DNA from: Diplosphaera chodatii
Taxonomy: Eukaryota; Chlorophyta; Trebouxiophyceae; Prasiolales; Stichococcaceae
NCBI GenBank assembly: GCA_032358165.1
Contig: JAALGY010000020.1
Coordinates: 2,604,001 to 2,668,000 of the forward strand
Direction of reading: 5' to 3'
Length of the DNA stretch: 64,000 nucleotides
A model generated the notes under the pieces. It did not search any database. It had not been told where the DNA came from and saw only the letters and a list, made by a program, of their open reading frames with translations. Below, piece after piece: positions 12,487-25,600 of the stretch. The position numbers were made by a program, and so were the translations under genes. The stretch's first letter is position 1. Every line of letters starts with the position of its first letter.

Positions 12487-15400
12487 ATGCCGCTGGAACG
12501 CAAGCCGAGTAATTGCGGCCTTCAAGCTGCTCTGGACCCGCCGGAACAGCTGGTGGAGGCACTGCTGGCGCGTTTGCCCTTTTCTGAAAGGTGAGGTGTC
12601 TGTCTTCACCCCATGTTTGCCTCTATCCAGCAGTGACGTTCGCCTTGCTTCTTGAGCCCAAGCAAAGCTTTCCTGTGCTCCAGGGTCAGGGCCGCAGGCG
12701 TGTGCCGTACGTGGCGCAACCACCTGTCACAGCCTGGCCTGCAGCTCTGGCAGGCAAGGCCTACTTCCCGTTGTATGCATGCCACACACGTCGACCGGTT
12801 GAAGACGATCTCACAATTTCTCAACACCCTGTCATGTTGAGGGGTGTGCAGTGTCAGGTGCCATAATGCTGCAGGCGCTGCATGTTGTGCACGAGGACAA
12901 GTGGGACACTCCACTGGGCGAGTACGGTGAAATGGACGCTGGGCTCAGAGACGGCACGGCTGAGCAGCGGCTGCGCATGTTCCGGCCGCTGCAGCGGTGG
13001 GTCTGGCGCCACGGCGGCGGGCTGCTGCAGGCTCAGTGCAGCACGTCATTTGACACCGCGGTGCGAGCTCACATCGCCTCTGCTGCGACAGCCACAGCTC
13101 ATGTCGTGATGCCTTGCAGCACTATATGCTTTCACACCCAATTTGATATTCAGTCTGTGCGTTTCCACCCTCACGCTTGGTCCATTCACTGCACCATGAT
13201 GGCTGTATTGGGCTTTTGCCAGTGCATGGCGGAGGACGGCCTGCTCACTGCCTTCCTGCACGCCCTGGCCGCTGCGGCGCCCTCGCTGCAGGTGCATCCA
13301 CAGTCAGGCAGCGCGGTTCAGGCCACCTAGTGACTAAGAGCTGGGGCCACAGCACAGCTCCAGAGCTTCGGTGCATGCAGTGGCGAGCATGGTGCTGCTT
13401 TGACGGGTGTCATGCATGCCGGCATGTGGTATTGAGCATTGCCACTCGTGACACTGCCAGTCCTGGTGCAGGCGCTGCGGCTGGATGAGTGCGCTGCTAT
13501 GGGCCTCACCAACAGCAGCATGTTCGGCATCGCCAGCATGGGGGACCGCCTACGGCAGCTGGCACTGATTGGGCTGCAGCATGTGTCGGATGGCAGCCTC
13601 ATGGCAGCCATAGCGCAGCTGCCCATGCTGCAGGTGAGTTCCAGAGAACCCACCAGCAAGCCAGCAGGATCGGATGCTGCTCGAACCGAACAGCATGCAT
13701 GTCGTGTGAAGCCGATCATATGTAGGGCTTGCTGCAGTGGCGATACACGTATCATGAGGACATCAAGACAGCCTGCAATTACAACAGTATGACCTGCAGC
13801 CGTGCTGTCCTCCAGCCCTGCTGACTGCTGACCGTCTGGTTTCCACTGCAACCGCAGGATCTGGCTGTCATATTCGTGGACGAAACCGAAAAACACGAAA
13901 ACATGAGTCGGACGGATGATGACGCGCCTGTGCAGGGGCAGCCCGACTTGATGCGGCTGCTGACCCACATTGCTGTTTCGCTCCCGGTGGGCATGTGATA
14001 TGCCCACCACGCACGTGCAGCCCATCACGTGCAGCCATTGCGACCTGCGACAAGGATAATGAACCCCCTAGCCGTTGTGACAAGCCAGCTGCGCATAGGT
14101 GTGTGCGGCTGTGGCTGCAGGCTGCTGCATCGCCGCACCTCACCAGGCAGCTGCTTGTCGAGCTGGGGCTGACGGCTGCCGGGTGTTGTGCAGGCGCTGC
14201 AAACACTGGCACTTGGCTACATGCCTCCAGATTCCGGGCGGCTGGTGGGCGTACCCTGGGGCGATGTCACACGGAACGCGCGGCCGCTGCCGGCGGCGAT
14301 GTCGCGGCTCACGGCGCTGTGCAGCCTGCTGCTGCACGACATCGGCTGGGAGCACGCCCCTGATGGCCTGCCGCACCTGCCCCAGGTGCTGCAGTCCTTG
14401 ACGGGGCGGGTTGCCCTTGCTGATCAGGAAACCCTGCGCAAGCTTCGCCAACATTTGGCTTCAGTGATCCGAGGTAGCCCTGCAGCGATGCATGTGTAGC
14501 GGGTGCAGGAGTCCCATGCGCCATCAGTAACGAGGTGCCATGCGGGGCATGCGCAGCTTCTCGTGAATAGCACCCTCTGAGCATCACGCGCTGTCAGGCT
14601 GCCGCCGTGTCTCAAACCCAAACTCCTTGTCCTGCCTTGCAGCTGCGGCGGCTGACCCTCAGGGGCGACTGCCGCCGGCCGACCATGCTGCAGCCCGAGC
14701 TCCCGCACCAGCTCAGCACCCTCGCAAGCCTGGAGGCGCTGCAGGTGTGTTCAAATGCGCTGCATTCGAGTGGCAGCGTCCCAGTCAGGCAGACGTGCGA
14801 ATCCTCTGTTCTCGAACTGTCTTCCCAGCAGCGACGCTCCTGAACACATCGTCGGCTGCGAACACCTGATATGAATGTTATGTGCACAACCAGCGGGCGC
14901 CACCCTGTGCTCGCTTGGCGACGCTCGCAGGTCACGCTGCCTCGCGACGTGGGGCGGCTGCCGCCCAACCTCACGCAGCTCGTAGTGTCTCCGTATGGAA
15001 AGGGGTCAACGGACGAAGAGGTGGCGCTTGTGTGCGCCGAGAACTGCGCCAGGTTCTTCTGTCAGCACCTGCTGACGTTGGGCCACCTGCGCCACCTGGC
15101 GTTCCACCACCGCAAAGACATCGGCCAGGGGCGGCTGCTGCCGGCAGTCTGCAGCGCTGCGAGAGCGCTGCCGCAGCTCATCAGCCTGCACCTGGTACGA
15201 GCCAATACTCCAACACTCTGCGCTCTGCGCAACCAACACCATGTTTTGAGGTGTAAGATGTCGCAGGCGCGCGCCATGGAATGTTGCCTCACGCAGCACT
15301 GGCTGCATGTGATAATCCATCTGCGTATGCCCTGCATCTGCAGGTGAACTGTGACATGTATGTGGTGCCGAGCGAGCTGTGCGAGCTGTCGCGGTTGCAG

Positions 15401-16561
15401 CTGCTCAACTTGTCGGACAACCCATCGCTGCAGCTCGATGGCTGCCGCGAACTCGCACTGACGCCTCTGCACAAGGTTGCTCAGCATGCTCTAACTCAAA
15501 ATGAGATCTCAGGCTCACCAAACATCTGGCTCGTCCCTGTGTCACAAGGCTGCTGCAGTGTTAGCGGCCATCGGATCCCACCATGTCTGTAGTAGCAGGC
15601 TAACAATCAGGGCTTGGGCAACACCCCTGTCAAATGTGTGTTTGTTTCCTGCAGATGGCGTCTTGCAGGTGGCTGGACCTGCGGTGTGACAGGGCCTCAT
15701 TTGACCGCAGGATTCCGCTACAGTGAGCAGCTGTCGCTGCTGGGCTGCCTGCTGCCCTGTGAACTGTATACTCGCCGGGGCTTGCCAAATGCTCGTGCGC
15801 ATGCAGCGGGTTTTTGACCGAGTGACAGCCTGTGTGCACTGCCAGACGCTCACAGCAGTCCATGCCGCCATTGCAGGCCGGGCACCATAGCGGCTATAGC
15901 GGCGATGCCGGCCCTGGAGCGATTGGCACTGCCGCCCACCGTGCCTTACCAGCCTCCTCCTGATGTGAGAGGGCATCGCATGTCAGCAACAGACGCCCAT
16001 CTGACATATCACCTGATTGCGCTGCTGACCAAACAATGGCGCTCAGGCAGCTGCATTGGTGCCCGAGTCGTGATAGCGTGCATCGCGTCGTGGGCTTACA
16101 TACTTCTGTGGTCACACCAGCTGAACGCAGGGGCGCTGGCAGCGGGGATCCTCGCCCCGCCGCAGCGGCTGATCATCCCCAGCGTCTACACCGACAGCAG
16201 CCTCAGCCTGCACGACACGGTGAGCCCGTCTGGCGCATTGTATCACAATTCCGATTGGACGGCCAGCTTGCCGTGCCGACTCGTGAACATGCATGCCAGA
16301 AGCTTCCTGATCAGGAACCACTAGATGTGTTCACTACATTGTGGTCATCAGGACAATGCATGTCCTTGCGTCCACCGCCTGCAGGAGGTAGCCCTGCTGG
16401 CGCAGCACCGGCCGCCGGGCATGCCGCCCATCAGGGTGGTGGCGGAGCTGCCCCAGTCGGACCAGTGGGCCGCGGTGCATGTCGACCTGCCCTTTGGCGA
16501 AGTAAACGAGGTGCTGGGGGTGCAGCTGGACCGTTGCATCATGCGCGAGGTGCCAGTCTGA
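12487..16561 (+). CDS. F-box/LRR family protein, copy D (intact, 613 aa)
   Basis: The cleanest complete member, useful as the family reference. Exons: 12487-12590, 12684-12753, 12875-13060, 13223-13291, 13472-13633, 13858-13986, 14194-14385, 14643-14744, 14931-15194, 15344-15475, 15655-15722, 15877-15964, 16121-16219 and 16385-16561; 1842 nt. Approximate residues: F-box 18-58 (PPEQLVEALLARLPFSER plus GVCRTWRNHLSQPGLQLWQ); linker and LQRWVWRHGGGLL to 120; exon 4 (EDGLLTAFLHALAAAAPSL) to 143; AMN1-like LRR with LRQLALIGLQHVSDGSL to 197; DLAVIFVDE segment to 240; LRRs from exons 7-12 to 522; exon 13 with SVYTDSSLSL to 555; C-terminal block to 613. Closest in sequence to its neighbour C, sharing the PEQ-type F-box and exon 5-6 wording. 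Intron 2 uses a GC donor (CAG|GCAAGG). The ATG at 12487 is the in-frame Met before the F-box. Confidence 0.88.
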
Positions 16562-17401
16562 CCAGCAGTGAAGCATAGGGCACAACATACGGTGACTGAC
16601 TCACGGCACTGCACCTCACAGTGTTCAACAATCCGGCGCCAGGAAACCTCAGTAGATGATGCGCAACTGTGATGGCCGGCCGCTCTTGATTGTGTATTGC
16701 TCATAAGCCTGAGGTTGGAACTGATATAGCTCGTGTTCCTATCCAAGGAGTTGTGCGCTATAAGGCTGGTCTGAAGGTGCTGCACCCAAGCCAAGTGTGG
16801 AATAGGGGTAGTTAAAGAAGTCTTTAACTTCCCCTATATGGAAGCGTGATCCAGCGGCACGTGCCGACTGTGTGTACCGTGCATACGGTACCGTACCATT
16901 GAAATTGGCATCAATAGTTTGAGCCACTCAACTCGGCAGACTCCAAACTGCGCTCATGGTCTGGCATTGGCGCATTGCACTTTTTACTTCGTGTTGCCGA
17001 GCCAAGCCGCTTGACACCTGAATGCGTCAGTGTGGAGCAGCTGTGTCAGCCTCAGATACACAAAGCAAACCAGCAACTTCCAGGTGGAAATTGTAACCTT
17101 TGCACACGGACAACAGCATCGGCGTGCATCGGCGGAACCATCCTGTCGTAGGGAGCGCAGCACCCTATCACCCGAAAGTTGGGCAGCGACTGAACTCAGA
17201 TCATCAGGACTTGCCCTTCAACTGGCAGCCTAGCGCAGCATCGTGAGCAGCGCCAACTGGCGATTGAACCCATATCACCCCAGTTGTGTTAGCTCCAACG
17301 CTTGAGGTTCGAAACCTAGAAGGTGGTTGAAGGCCAGAGAGCAGAGAGCGTGCGGAAAGCACCAACACTCTCGGGGAGCATCAGCGTCCTGCGAGGCCGG
17401 C
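16562..17401. other. Intergenic region between copies D and E
   Basis: About 0.84 kb without gene-like content. It holds two foldbacks about 35 bp apart (16802-16837 and 16874-16891). The right end is the promoter side of copy E. No TATA box or other motif is clear. Confidence 0.5.
16802..16837. repeat. 17-bp foldback with 2-nt loop
   Basis: Left arm 16802-16818 (ATAGGGGTAGTTAAAGA) pairs with the right arm 16821-16837 around an AG loop, with a single mismatch. A second foldback, GTACCGT/ACGGTAC with a GCAT loop, lies at 16874-16891. Long near-perfect arms with almost no loop could be an old miniature transposon end pair or a transcribed hairpin. Target-site duplications are not obvious. Confidence 0.75.
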
Positions 17402-20400
17402 ATGGAGCGCCAGCAAGCACTGCAGCGCGGCCGTATCGCTGCTGAGTGTCTGCCGGGAGAGGTGCTGGAGCGGGTTCTGGCGCATGCGTCCTTCCGGGAC
17501 AGGTGCGGCGGCAGCACCGCACACATGCCCACGCTGTGCACGCCCTCTGATGCGTGGATGCATCTGTCTGGTTGACATTCTCATTCCACCAGCAATGATG
17601 TTGCCTTGCAGGATAAATGCCCTAGCCGTGTGCCGTACCTGGCACCAGCACCTTGCACAGCCCGGCCTGCTGCTATGGCAGGTAAGATCAGCAACACCGC
17701 TCGTGTCAGTGGGCCGCATCTGCCCGTTGCTGTCGGCGTACCTGGGCAATCTTGAGGCTGACCACATTTGGCCGCGCCTGCGCGTGCAGGCGGCCAGCCT
17801 TGCGGCGCATCCGGAGTGGCGCGAAGACGATAACGCGAGTGGCGTGTCAGAGCGCAAGCTGCAGCGCTTCCTGCCGCTGCATCGCTGGCTGTGGCGCAAC
17901 GGCAGGGGCCTGCTGCAGCTGCAGTGCAGCACTTCATTCGATGCCATGGTGCCTGTCAAGCTCCCCATTCTCTTGCAGGCCTGCAGCACACGCGCACAGC
18001 TGGATAGTGCTGCACCCTTTGTAGTGGCATGCCTCTGGTGTTGCGCTGACATGCAACATGCATGTGTATGCTGAGCAAGTACACATCTGTCTGTCCAATG
18101 ATGTAACACTGTGGTTCCAGGGCAATGCGGATGACGGCTTGACGACAGCATTTCTGGCCACCCTCGCTGCAACCGCACCCGCACTACAGGTGCAATAGTG
18201 TGCACCTGCACGATGAGCGCAATAAGGGGTCGAGCATCTGTATGCAGCTGTCCGATCTGCCTGCATGCACAGAAAGAAGGGCATGCAGCTTGCTGCCTGA
18301 CCAACTTTCCAAAGTGCAACTGCTAGCAATCCTGCATTGCAACCAGCAGTAAAGGTGGCGCCACTTGCAGGCGCTACGGCTTGATACTTTGGCCACTTGG
18401 GACCTCGGAAACAGCAGCCTGGTAGGCATTGCAAGCATGGGCAGCCGTCTTCGGCAGCTGGCGCTGCTCGGGCTGCAGTGGGTTTCGGATGAGAGCCTCA
18501 TGGTGACGCTGGCGCAACTGCCCAAGCTGCAGGTGCAACTCTGTAGTAGCATCTGGCTGATGACACAGCTACAGGGTAGCATTTGGGTGTGCCAACATGC
18601 TGACAGCGCTGCTTTCGGTGCTGACGGCAGCCATACATGACCCCTCTGCGATGTCAAGGGACTAATCTGGAGTATTGACAGGACAGCATTTGCATGCAAG
18701 GCAAGTCAATTACCATGGTCCTGTCGTGCAGATTCTGAACATTACAGCATGGTCTGCAGGACTTGGCTATCCTATATACAGACCAAGCCGTTATGAGAGG
18801 GATGATTGCACAACACGATGAGCAGGCTGTTGTTGAAGCCCCGGACACAATGCGCCTGCTTGCTTGCATTGCCGTGACATGCCCGGTGCGCACATTCTCA
18901 CACTGGTTGAGCATAGCAATGTCAGCCCAGAATGCAGCTGCTGTGCATGCGCCCACGCGCACATGCAAGATGTGCCTGAGCTCGCGATGCGTGGCGCACC
19001 ACAACTGCTGACCTGGGGTTGATTGCTGACCCTACCATAAAGGCGCTGCGGACGCTGGCGCTTGGTCACCTGCCGACTAATATCGACCGCGCACACTGGT
19101 CACGCATAACACTGGATGGGAAGCCGCTGCCGGCGGCAATGTCGCGGCTGTCGGCGCTCAGCAGCCTGCTGCTGCACAACGTCGGCTGGGAGCACGCCCC
19201 CGGCGGCCTGCCACACCTTCCCAAGGTGCCCCTTCTGACAAGCTTGACTCCAAAACACTCATTCACAGAACGGCTTCAAAGCCAGGCAGGCCTCGGACTG
19301 CGTGGGTGCTGAGCTGTCAGAGCGCCACTGCATTGGTCGAGCTTGGCAGCTCAAGCATCTGGGCTTGCCTGCGGTGGCTTGCTGCATCATCTTGCAGCAG
19401 CCTTGCGCCAGCCATGTAGCTACACGGCGGCATGACCAAGCGCCTCTGAGTGTCTCTGCTCATCCTCAGCAGATGTGTTGCACGACGGCAAATGGACACA
19501 GCAGCCAATGAGTTAGCGGACCACTGTTCGCCAGTGCGTATGTCCTAAACCCTACACCTTGTCATGCTCCGCAGCTGCGACGGCTGAGTCTGCGGGGCGA
19601 CAGCAGCCAGGCGAGCCGGGAGGGGGCCGAGCTCCAGCACCAGCTCAGCAGCCTGACGGCCCTCGAAGCGCTGCAGGTGAGCCGCGGGCGCCATCAGATT
19701 TGCAGACGCCCATGGTGGTCTCAGTGGGCTTGTGAAACTGTCACACTGCTGAGGGCCGGGGCCCGCCTTGTCCCCCGCCACGGCTGCCGCTGGCTGCGCC
19801 CACGGCTGAGGAGGCCCTCTCCGGGACATTGTGGAGTCGAACAGCAGCCGCTGGGTGTCTGTGTGGATGTGTTATTCTTGAGGTAGATATGCACCTGAAT
19901 TGCGATGGTTTTTACATGTGTCAGTGACATCTTGAAGGGGTATTTCGCAGGTGATGCTGCCGGACTGGCCGGGCCGCCTGCCAACCAGCCTCACGCAGCT
20001 CGTCATGTCGCCGCTGGACGCGCTGAACGAGGCACAGCACACACGCGGCCACGACATGCACGGCGGCGTCTTCCTGCGCACCCACCTGCCGCCGCTGCAG
20101 AACCTGCGCCACCTGGCGTTCCACGGCCTGGGCGCGGTTGGCGGCAACCTGCTGAAGGAGACCTGTGGCATACCCGCAGCACTGCCCCAGCTCGTCAGCC
20201 TGCATTTGGTGCGAAATTGCTGGCGCCCAGCCCTGCACGCCGAGGCTGTGCGTTCACCGGGGTGCATGACAGCAGATGCTTCAACAACAAGTGGCCGGAC
20301 CGCTTGAATGGAGCTTACACACATGCTGGGTCAACGAACTTCTATGGACGTGAGTATGTCCGCTTGCAGGTGGCGTGCAGCGTTTGGTTCATACCACCTG

Positions 20401-21542
20401 TACTCTGTGAGCTGCCGCGGCTGCAGCTGCTCAACCTGTCACATAATGTGGAGCTCCAGCGTGACGGCTACAGCAAGCTCGCGGGGACACCCCTCCACAA
20501 GGTGCTCAGCCTGCATACTGTCTGGAGATGTTCTTCAAGTCGCGTCATCAAGTGGTCGTCCTACTAGCTCGTATGCCAAGGCGCCCCATGACCGTGTTAA
20601 CCGCGTGCTGTGCTGCTGCTTTCCTGAATGTGCTGGGTGTTGCACAGCTGACGTCCTGCAGGCGGCTGGACCTGCGCTGCAAGCATTTCGTGAACTGCCC
20701 CTTCAGCCCACTGCCACTCCAGTGAGCTCCGCACTTCTTCAGCCGAATGCTTAGGCAGTTCAAAAAGGCGTGGTCTGGACTATAGCACTGCGCCCGCTGC
20801 AAAATATCGCACACCTGGAAGTAGCATGTTTTGCAGTGTTGACTACATGGATGCACTGGATTTTGTGCCAATGTGTGTGCGGCATGCTTTTGCAGTGCGG
20901 ACACGCAAGCAGCAATCGCAGCCATGCCGGCCCTGGAGCAGCTGGCGCTGCCGATCATCAGCACTGACCAGCCAGAGAATGCACCCCATGACGACGAGGT
21001 GGGGTCTGAATGCCTGCCCGAGCCTCCTGTCGTACGCCTCCCGCCTTCACTGCTGCTGCTGCTGCTTCGCTACGTTGGGTTCTCAGATGTCTGACAGCTG
21101 GGGTGTAATAACGGCTTTCACATCTCTATGCAGCTGGCCCCTCAGCCGGTGGCGCTGCCGGTCGGCGATGGTCTCCAGCCTGTCGGCGGCCCCCACGCGG
21201 CGCGTCAGGTGATGTCACAGCACACACTCACCAGTACACCAGGCTACAGCCTCAAACTCGAAGCTGTGACTGTGCAAGGGGCGTCCAGGGTGCATGCTAA
21301 GTCTCTGCGGCACTCTCACCCTGGCTGATGCCTTGCACCCTGTGTTGCTGCTGCAGGAGGAGACGGAGCTGGCACAGCGCCGGGGCACAGGCATGCCGCC
21401 CATCAGGGTGGTGACGGAGATGCCCGAGTCCGACCGCTGGGGCGCAGTGGACGTCGACCTGCCCTTCGCAGAGGTCAACAACGACGTGCTGGGGGTGCAG
21501 CTGGACCGCAGCATCGCACGAGGGGTGCACATCAACATGTAG
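17402..21542 (+). CDS. F-box/LRR family protein, copy E (intact, 599 aa)
   Basis: Exons: 17402-17502, 17612-17681, 17790-17948, 18121-18189, 18371-18532, 18760-18885, 19043-19225, 19575-19676, 19951-20208, 20370-20501, 20648-20721, 20896-20998, 21134-21208 and 21357-21542; 1800 nt. The N-terminus MERQQALQRGRIAAE precedes the F-box CLPGEVLERVLAHASFRDR, continued by AVCRTWHQHLAQPGLLLWQ. LRR blocks include LRQLALLGLQWVSDESL, LSALSSLLLHNVGW, LTQLVMSPLDAL, LRHLAFHGLGAVG, LQLLNLSHN and MPALEQLALP. Exon 12 ends in an acidic stretch (PENAPHDDE), and exon 13 (LAPQPVALPVGD) is quite unlike the SVYTDSS version of D. The C-terminal block starts EETELAQRR and has an extra Asn (VNNDVLGVQLDRSI). Intron 2 has a normal GT donor (CAG|GTAAGA), the likely ancestral or reverted form of the GC site seen in most paralogs. 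The intron 6 acceptor reads AAAG. No lesion seen. Confidence 0.87.
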
Positions 21543-22635
21543 GAGTCGGGTAGCATGATGGGAGCTGCTGACGATACTATGCGGCGGGACACATACAGCC
21601 GTGTGGTGCTGTGGTCCTGCACATTCCTTTGCCACGTTTCGACAAGCGATGGTATTCTGGGGGTGGTAGCTGAATTGCAGCAAGCATTGTGAGGCTTCAG
21701 CACAGCCAGGAGTGCAGCACATCGATAGGACAGCATGATGGATGTTGTGCGCTTACGTAGACGACTGCAGTGGTCTGATGCTTGTTGTCCCCTTTCCAGT
21801 ATGACACACCTGGGTGACAAGGGCGGGTACCTGACGCAAGTGTAACACATCAAGCTGCGGGGCAGGTTTGACACTGCCGTACCATGCCTGCAGTGCTACA
21901 GCTGCCTGTTGCTGACATTTTGTCGGTGCAGCGCAGCGCGCCGTCATGCCTGCAGACATTGTACGGTCTTGGCTGCTTCTGCTGAACCCCTCACCGGGCC
22001 TTTTGATGGTCACTTGGCTCGAGATGCCCGACGCAAGGCTACTTACAATCCGTCGCACTCTACAGTTCAGCAAGTGGTGCAGGTGTGGGCGCATCCTGCG
22101 AGTCTGCAGCAGTACGATCGTACGACCGCCCTGTGCTCGGTGAATCTGTCAAGGTGCAGCTGCACAAAAGTGCAGGGCTCTTCCTGTTCTGCAGCAAACC
22201 TGTGCATGCTCAGCATCCGCACTGCCATGCAATGCGCACTAGTGCTTTCGGTACTCCATGCGTCTTATGATCGAGGGTCGCTAAACGAGATCATCAGCGA
22301 TACGACCGGTTGCAAGCAAGTGCATCAGGAGCTTGGACTTCAGCATTTGACTCATCCGGTGCCTTCATAAAGACGCAATTCGCTGCAGACCTCCGGACTG
22401 TCTACATTGTCATCAGGCGAGTGTCTTGACTCACAGCTGCAGTAATCTGAGTTCCCCACAGTCTGCGTGCTTGCAACAGCTGCATGCTCCACTTGGTCGG
22501 TGCGAGCAAGATGTGATAAACAGCATGTCGTTGCAGCAGCAAACCTGATCAACCCGTTGCCTGGGCGCAGGGTTGGGCACTGAGCGATCCACAACAGGCA
22601 AGCAGCAACCTTTCAACGTACATCCGGACGTACTC
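21543..22635. other. Intergenic region between copies E and F
   Basis: About 1.1 kb, the longest spacer in the array. Short open frames are present on both strands but carry no family block or recognisable domain. No regulatory element identified. Confidence 0.5.
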
Positions 22636-25600
22636 ATGGACAGCCAGCAGCATCACCGCAGCCCAGTGACTGCCCAGAACCTGCCAGCGGAGGTGGTGGA
22701 GCGGGTGCTGGCACATGTGCCGTTCCGGGAGCGGTGCGGCTATCCAATTATCTGATCATCAGTCAGCACAAGCTCGTGTCTGAGAGAGCCTACGGTCAAC
22801 GTCCTGGCTCCACATAGCATTTCAGATACCATGCAGGGTCAGGGCTGAAGGCGTCTGCCGTGCGTGGCGGCTGCACTTGTCACAGCGCGTCCTGCCGCTG
22901 TGGCAGGCAAGTTTGGGAGAACCCCTTGCGTCTTGATGAAGTTGTCATCCCCTGTCGCACCCTCAGCCTTCAGATACTGTGCATGAGCTTGGTTCTGGCC
23001 TTGCAAACGCAGGCTGCCAGCATTGGGGACGGTGGCGTGTGGGACATCAGCGAAGACGCCATGTCAGAGTCTGATGATGACGACGCCCCAAACCCGCCAG
23101 CCAGCACCCAGGCTGGCCTGACGGAGCAGAAGCTGCAGCTGTTCCTGCCGCTCCAGCGCTGGCTGTGGCGCCACGGCGCAGCGCTGCAGCAGCTGCAGTG
23201 CTGCACCGCATTCAACACTGGGGCGCATGGCAATCCATCTGTTATGGTGAGCCTGTGTGGCTCTTCTTGCAAAGAAGTGACTGTCTGGTCTTTACAGCTA
23301 TGTGCTCTGCTGGGTGACGTCCACAACAGTGCTGAGTGTTTAAGCTTGTAATGATACTTTCAGCACCCGAATGCTCACAATTACCTTGGTTGTCTGGCAG
23401 GAGACGGATGACAGCTTGCTGGCTGCGCTGCTGACCACCCTGGCTGGAGCCGCGCCCTCACTGCAGGTGCGTCCAAGCTGCACTTTCTCCTTGAGCAGCG
23501 ACGCCAGGTCCATCATTAAGCACAGCACGTCAGTGCAGCTGCAGATGCTCTGCCTCCTGCACCGAGACCAGCCGTGGCATCCGACGCACATGCACTCTGC
23601 ATGGTTTTGTCACGCCAAACCTCACTGCAGGCGCTGCGGCTGGACACACGCGCCGCTCGGACGCTGGCCGACGGCAGCCTGGTCGGCATCGCCGGCATGG
23701 GCGGCCGCCTGCGGCAGCTGGCGCTGCTTGGGCTGCAGCAGGTGTCGGACGCCAGCCTGCTGGCAGCCCTCGCGCAGCTGCCCCTGCTGCAGGTGGGCAT
23801 CGTGAAGTGTCCACACCCTGCACCCTAGATAGGCCAGGATTGCAACGATTGCTGTGCAAAGTAGGCACATAGTCATACACAGGCAGTTGGCGGGCCGGTG
23901 GTTTGCATATGCCATGAGACTTTACAGAGCACGCCGCCAGTTGCGAGTGGTGATGCCGGCAGCACCGACTGAACCTTCAACTTGACGCTGCAATGTGCCG
24001 TCGCGGCCGCAGGACCTGGCCGTGCTGTTCGAGGACGGCCGCGCCAAGGGAGGGAGGTGGGTGTGGGCCCAGCAAGACGAGGATGAGCCGGATGCACCGC
24101 AGCCGCCAGACATGATGGACCTGCTGCACGGCATTTCTGGGTCATGCACAGTACGTACGTCTTAGCCTTACACAAATGTATGTACCTGCTGGCCACTGCA
24201 GCATCGATCCAGTTGCAGGTCACGGCGTGAGGCATTTGTGGGGCAGGCTTGTCTGGCAGCAGCTGCTGAACGTTGCAGGCAGTGTCGCAGTGCGTGGTGC
24301 TCACCAAGCCGAACCCGGTCCCACCTGTGTCCCTGCCCTGACCCAGTCCCAACTGTTCAGGCATCACAGACGCTGGCATCTGTTGTAACTCGATCCCACG
24401 TGTTTCCAGAAACTCCGGACGCTGGCTGTCGGCTACCTTCCCCGCGCCACGGGCGTCCAGCGCTGGGCCGCCGTGCCACTGACTCGGGAGCCGCTGCCGC
24501 ATTCCGTGTCTCGGCTGACGGCGCTGAGCTGCCTGGCGCTGCAGAACGTCGGCTGGGAGTACGACCCCGATGGCCTGCCACACCTGCCCCAGGTGAGGCG
24601 GGAGCTGAGGCGTTGCCCGATTGAACTTGCACTTTCGAAACACATCTTGGGTACGGGCGGCGCCCCATTGTACGCTGCGGCTGCAAGGCTCACATAGTGA
24701 ACTGCCGCTGAACCATGTGCATGAGATAGACTTGGGACGTCTCAACGACGGTGCCACTGCAGCGAGCGCATCCTAGGTGAAGCCTCTTTGCCCATCTGAA
24801 CACGGCCCCGGAGGTACCATTGATATTCGTGTTGATACGCAGCTGCGGCGCTTCTCGTTACGGGGCAACCGCGGGCAGCACAGCAAGGAAGAACCGCGGT
24901 ACATCCACCAGCTCAGCACTTTGACGCGGCTAGAGGCGTTGCAGGTGCGGAATCAATGATGATGTGTCCGCCAGTGTCTGGCTTGCTGAGGGGCAATCAT
25001 ACAGAGGATGCCATGTGGCAATGCTGGCCGTTGCTGGGGTCTGATGTGTCCAACCGTCAGAGCGAAGGGCATGCGTGCCTTCACAAACTCCACAGCTGCA
25101 CTTGCCACCGCTGGGTCTCTACGCCTTGCAGGCAGCGCTGCCGGAGTGGCCGGGCCGGCTGCCGCCCGGCCTGACACAGCTGGTGCTGGCGCCGCTGACG
25201 ATGAGCAGCAAGCACGCGCGCGATCACGCACAGCGCGGCCTGCCCTTCATCCAGACGCACCTGCCGCCGCTGCGCTGGCTGCGCCACCTGGCGCTGCACG
25301 GCCTGAGCGGCGTCCGGAGGCAGTTCCTGGAGGAGGTCTGCGCCGCCGCCGGGGCGCTGCCGCAGCTGATCAGCTTGCACCTGGTGGGGGCACAGATGGT
25401 GCAACATGCTGCTTGACATCGATCTGGGCATTCAGGAAGTGCACATGGCAAATGGTGATGCGTGTTGCACACCCTTGTGTTGACCCATGAAGAGCACACC
25501 TGCTAGATGTGACTCCACATCATATGTGCACATCTTCTTGTACGTAGGTCAAGTGCCATCTGCCCATTGTGCCATTGGAGCTGTGCGAACTGACGCAGCT

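Noticed and set aside
17290..17330. gaggttcgaaacct, resembling a tRNA T-arm
   Set aside because: No matching A box or acceptor stem on either strand.
17381..18319. 312-codon minus-strand open frame over copy E
   Set aside because: Antisense shadow of E exons 1-4; no recognisable domain and the plus strand carries the conserved blocks.
23873..24757. 294-codon minus-strand open frame over copy F
   Set aside because: Antisense shadow of F exons 6-7; composition follows the sense LRR codons.
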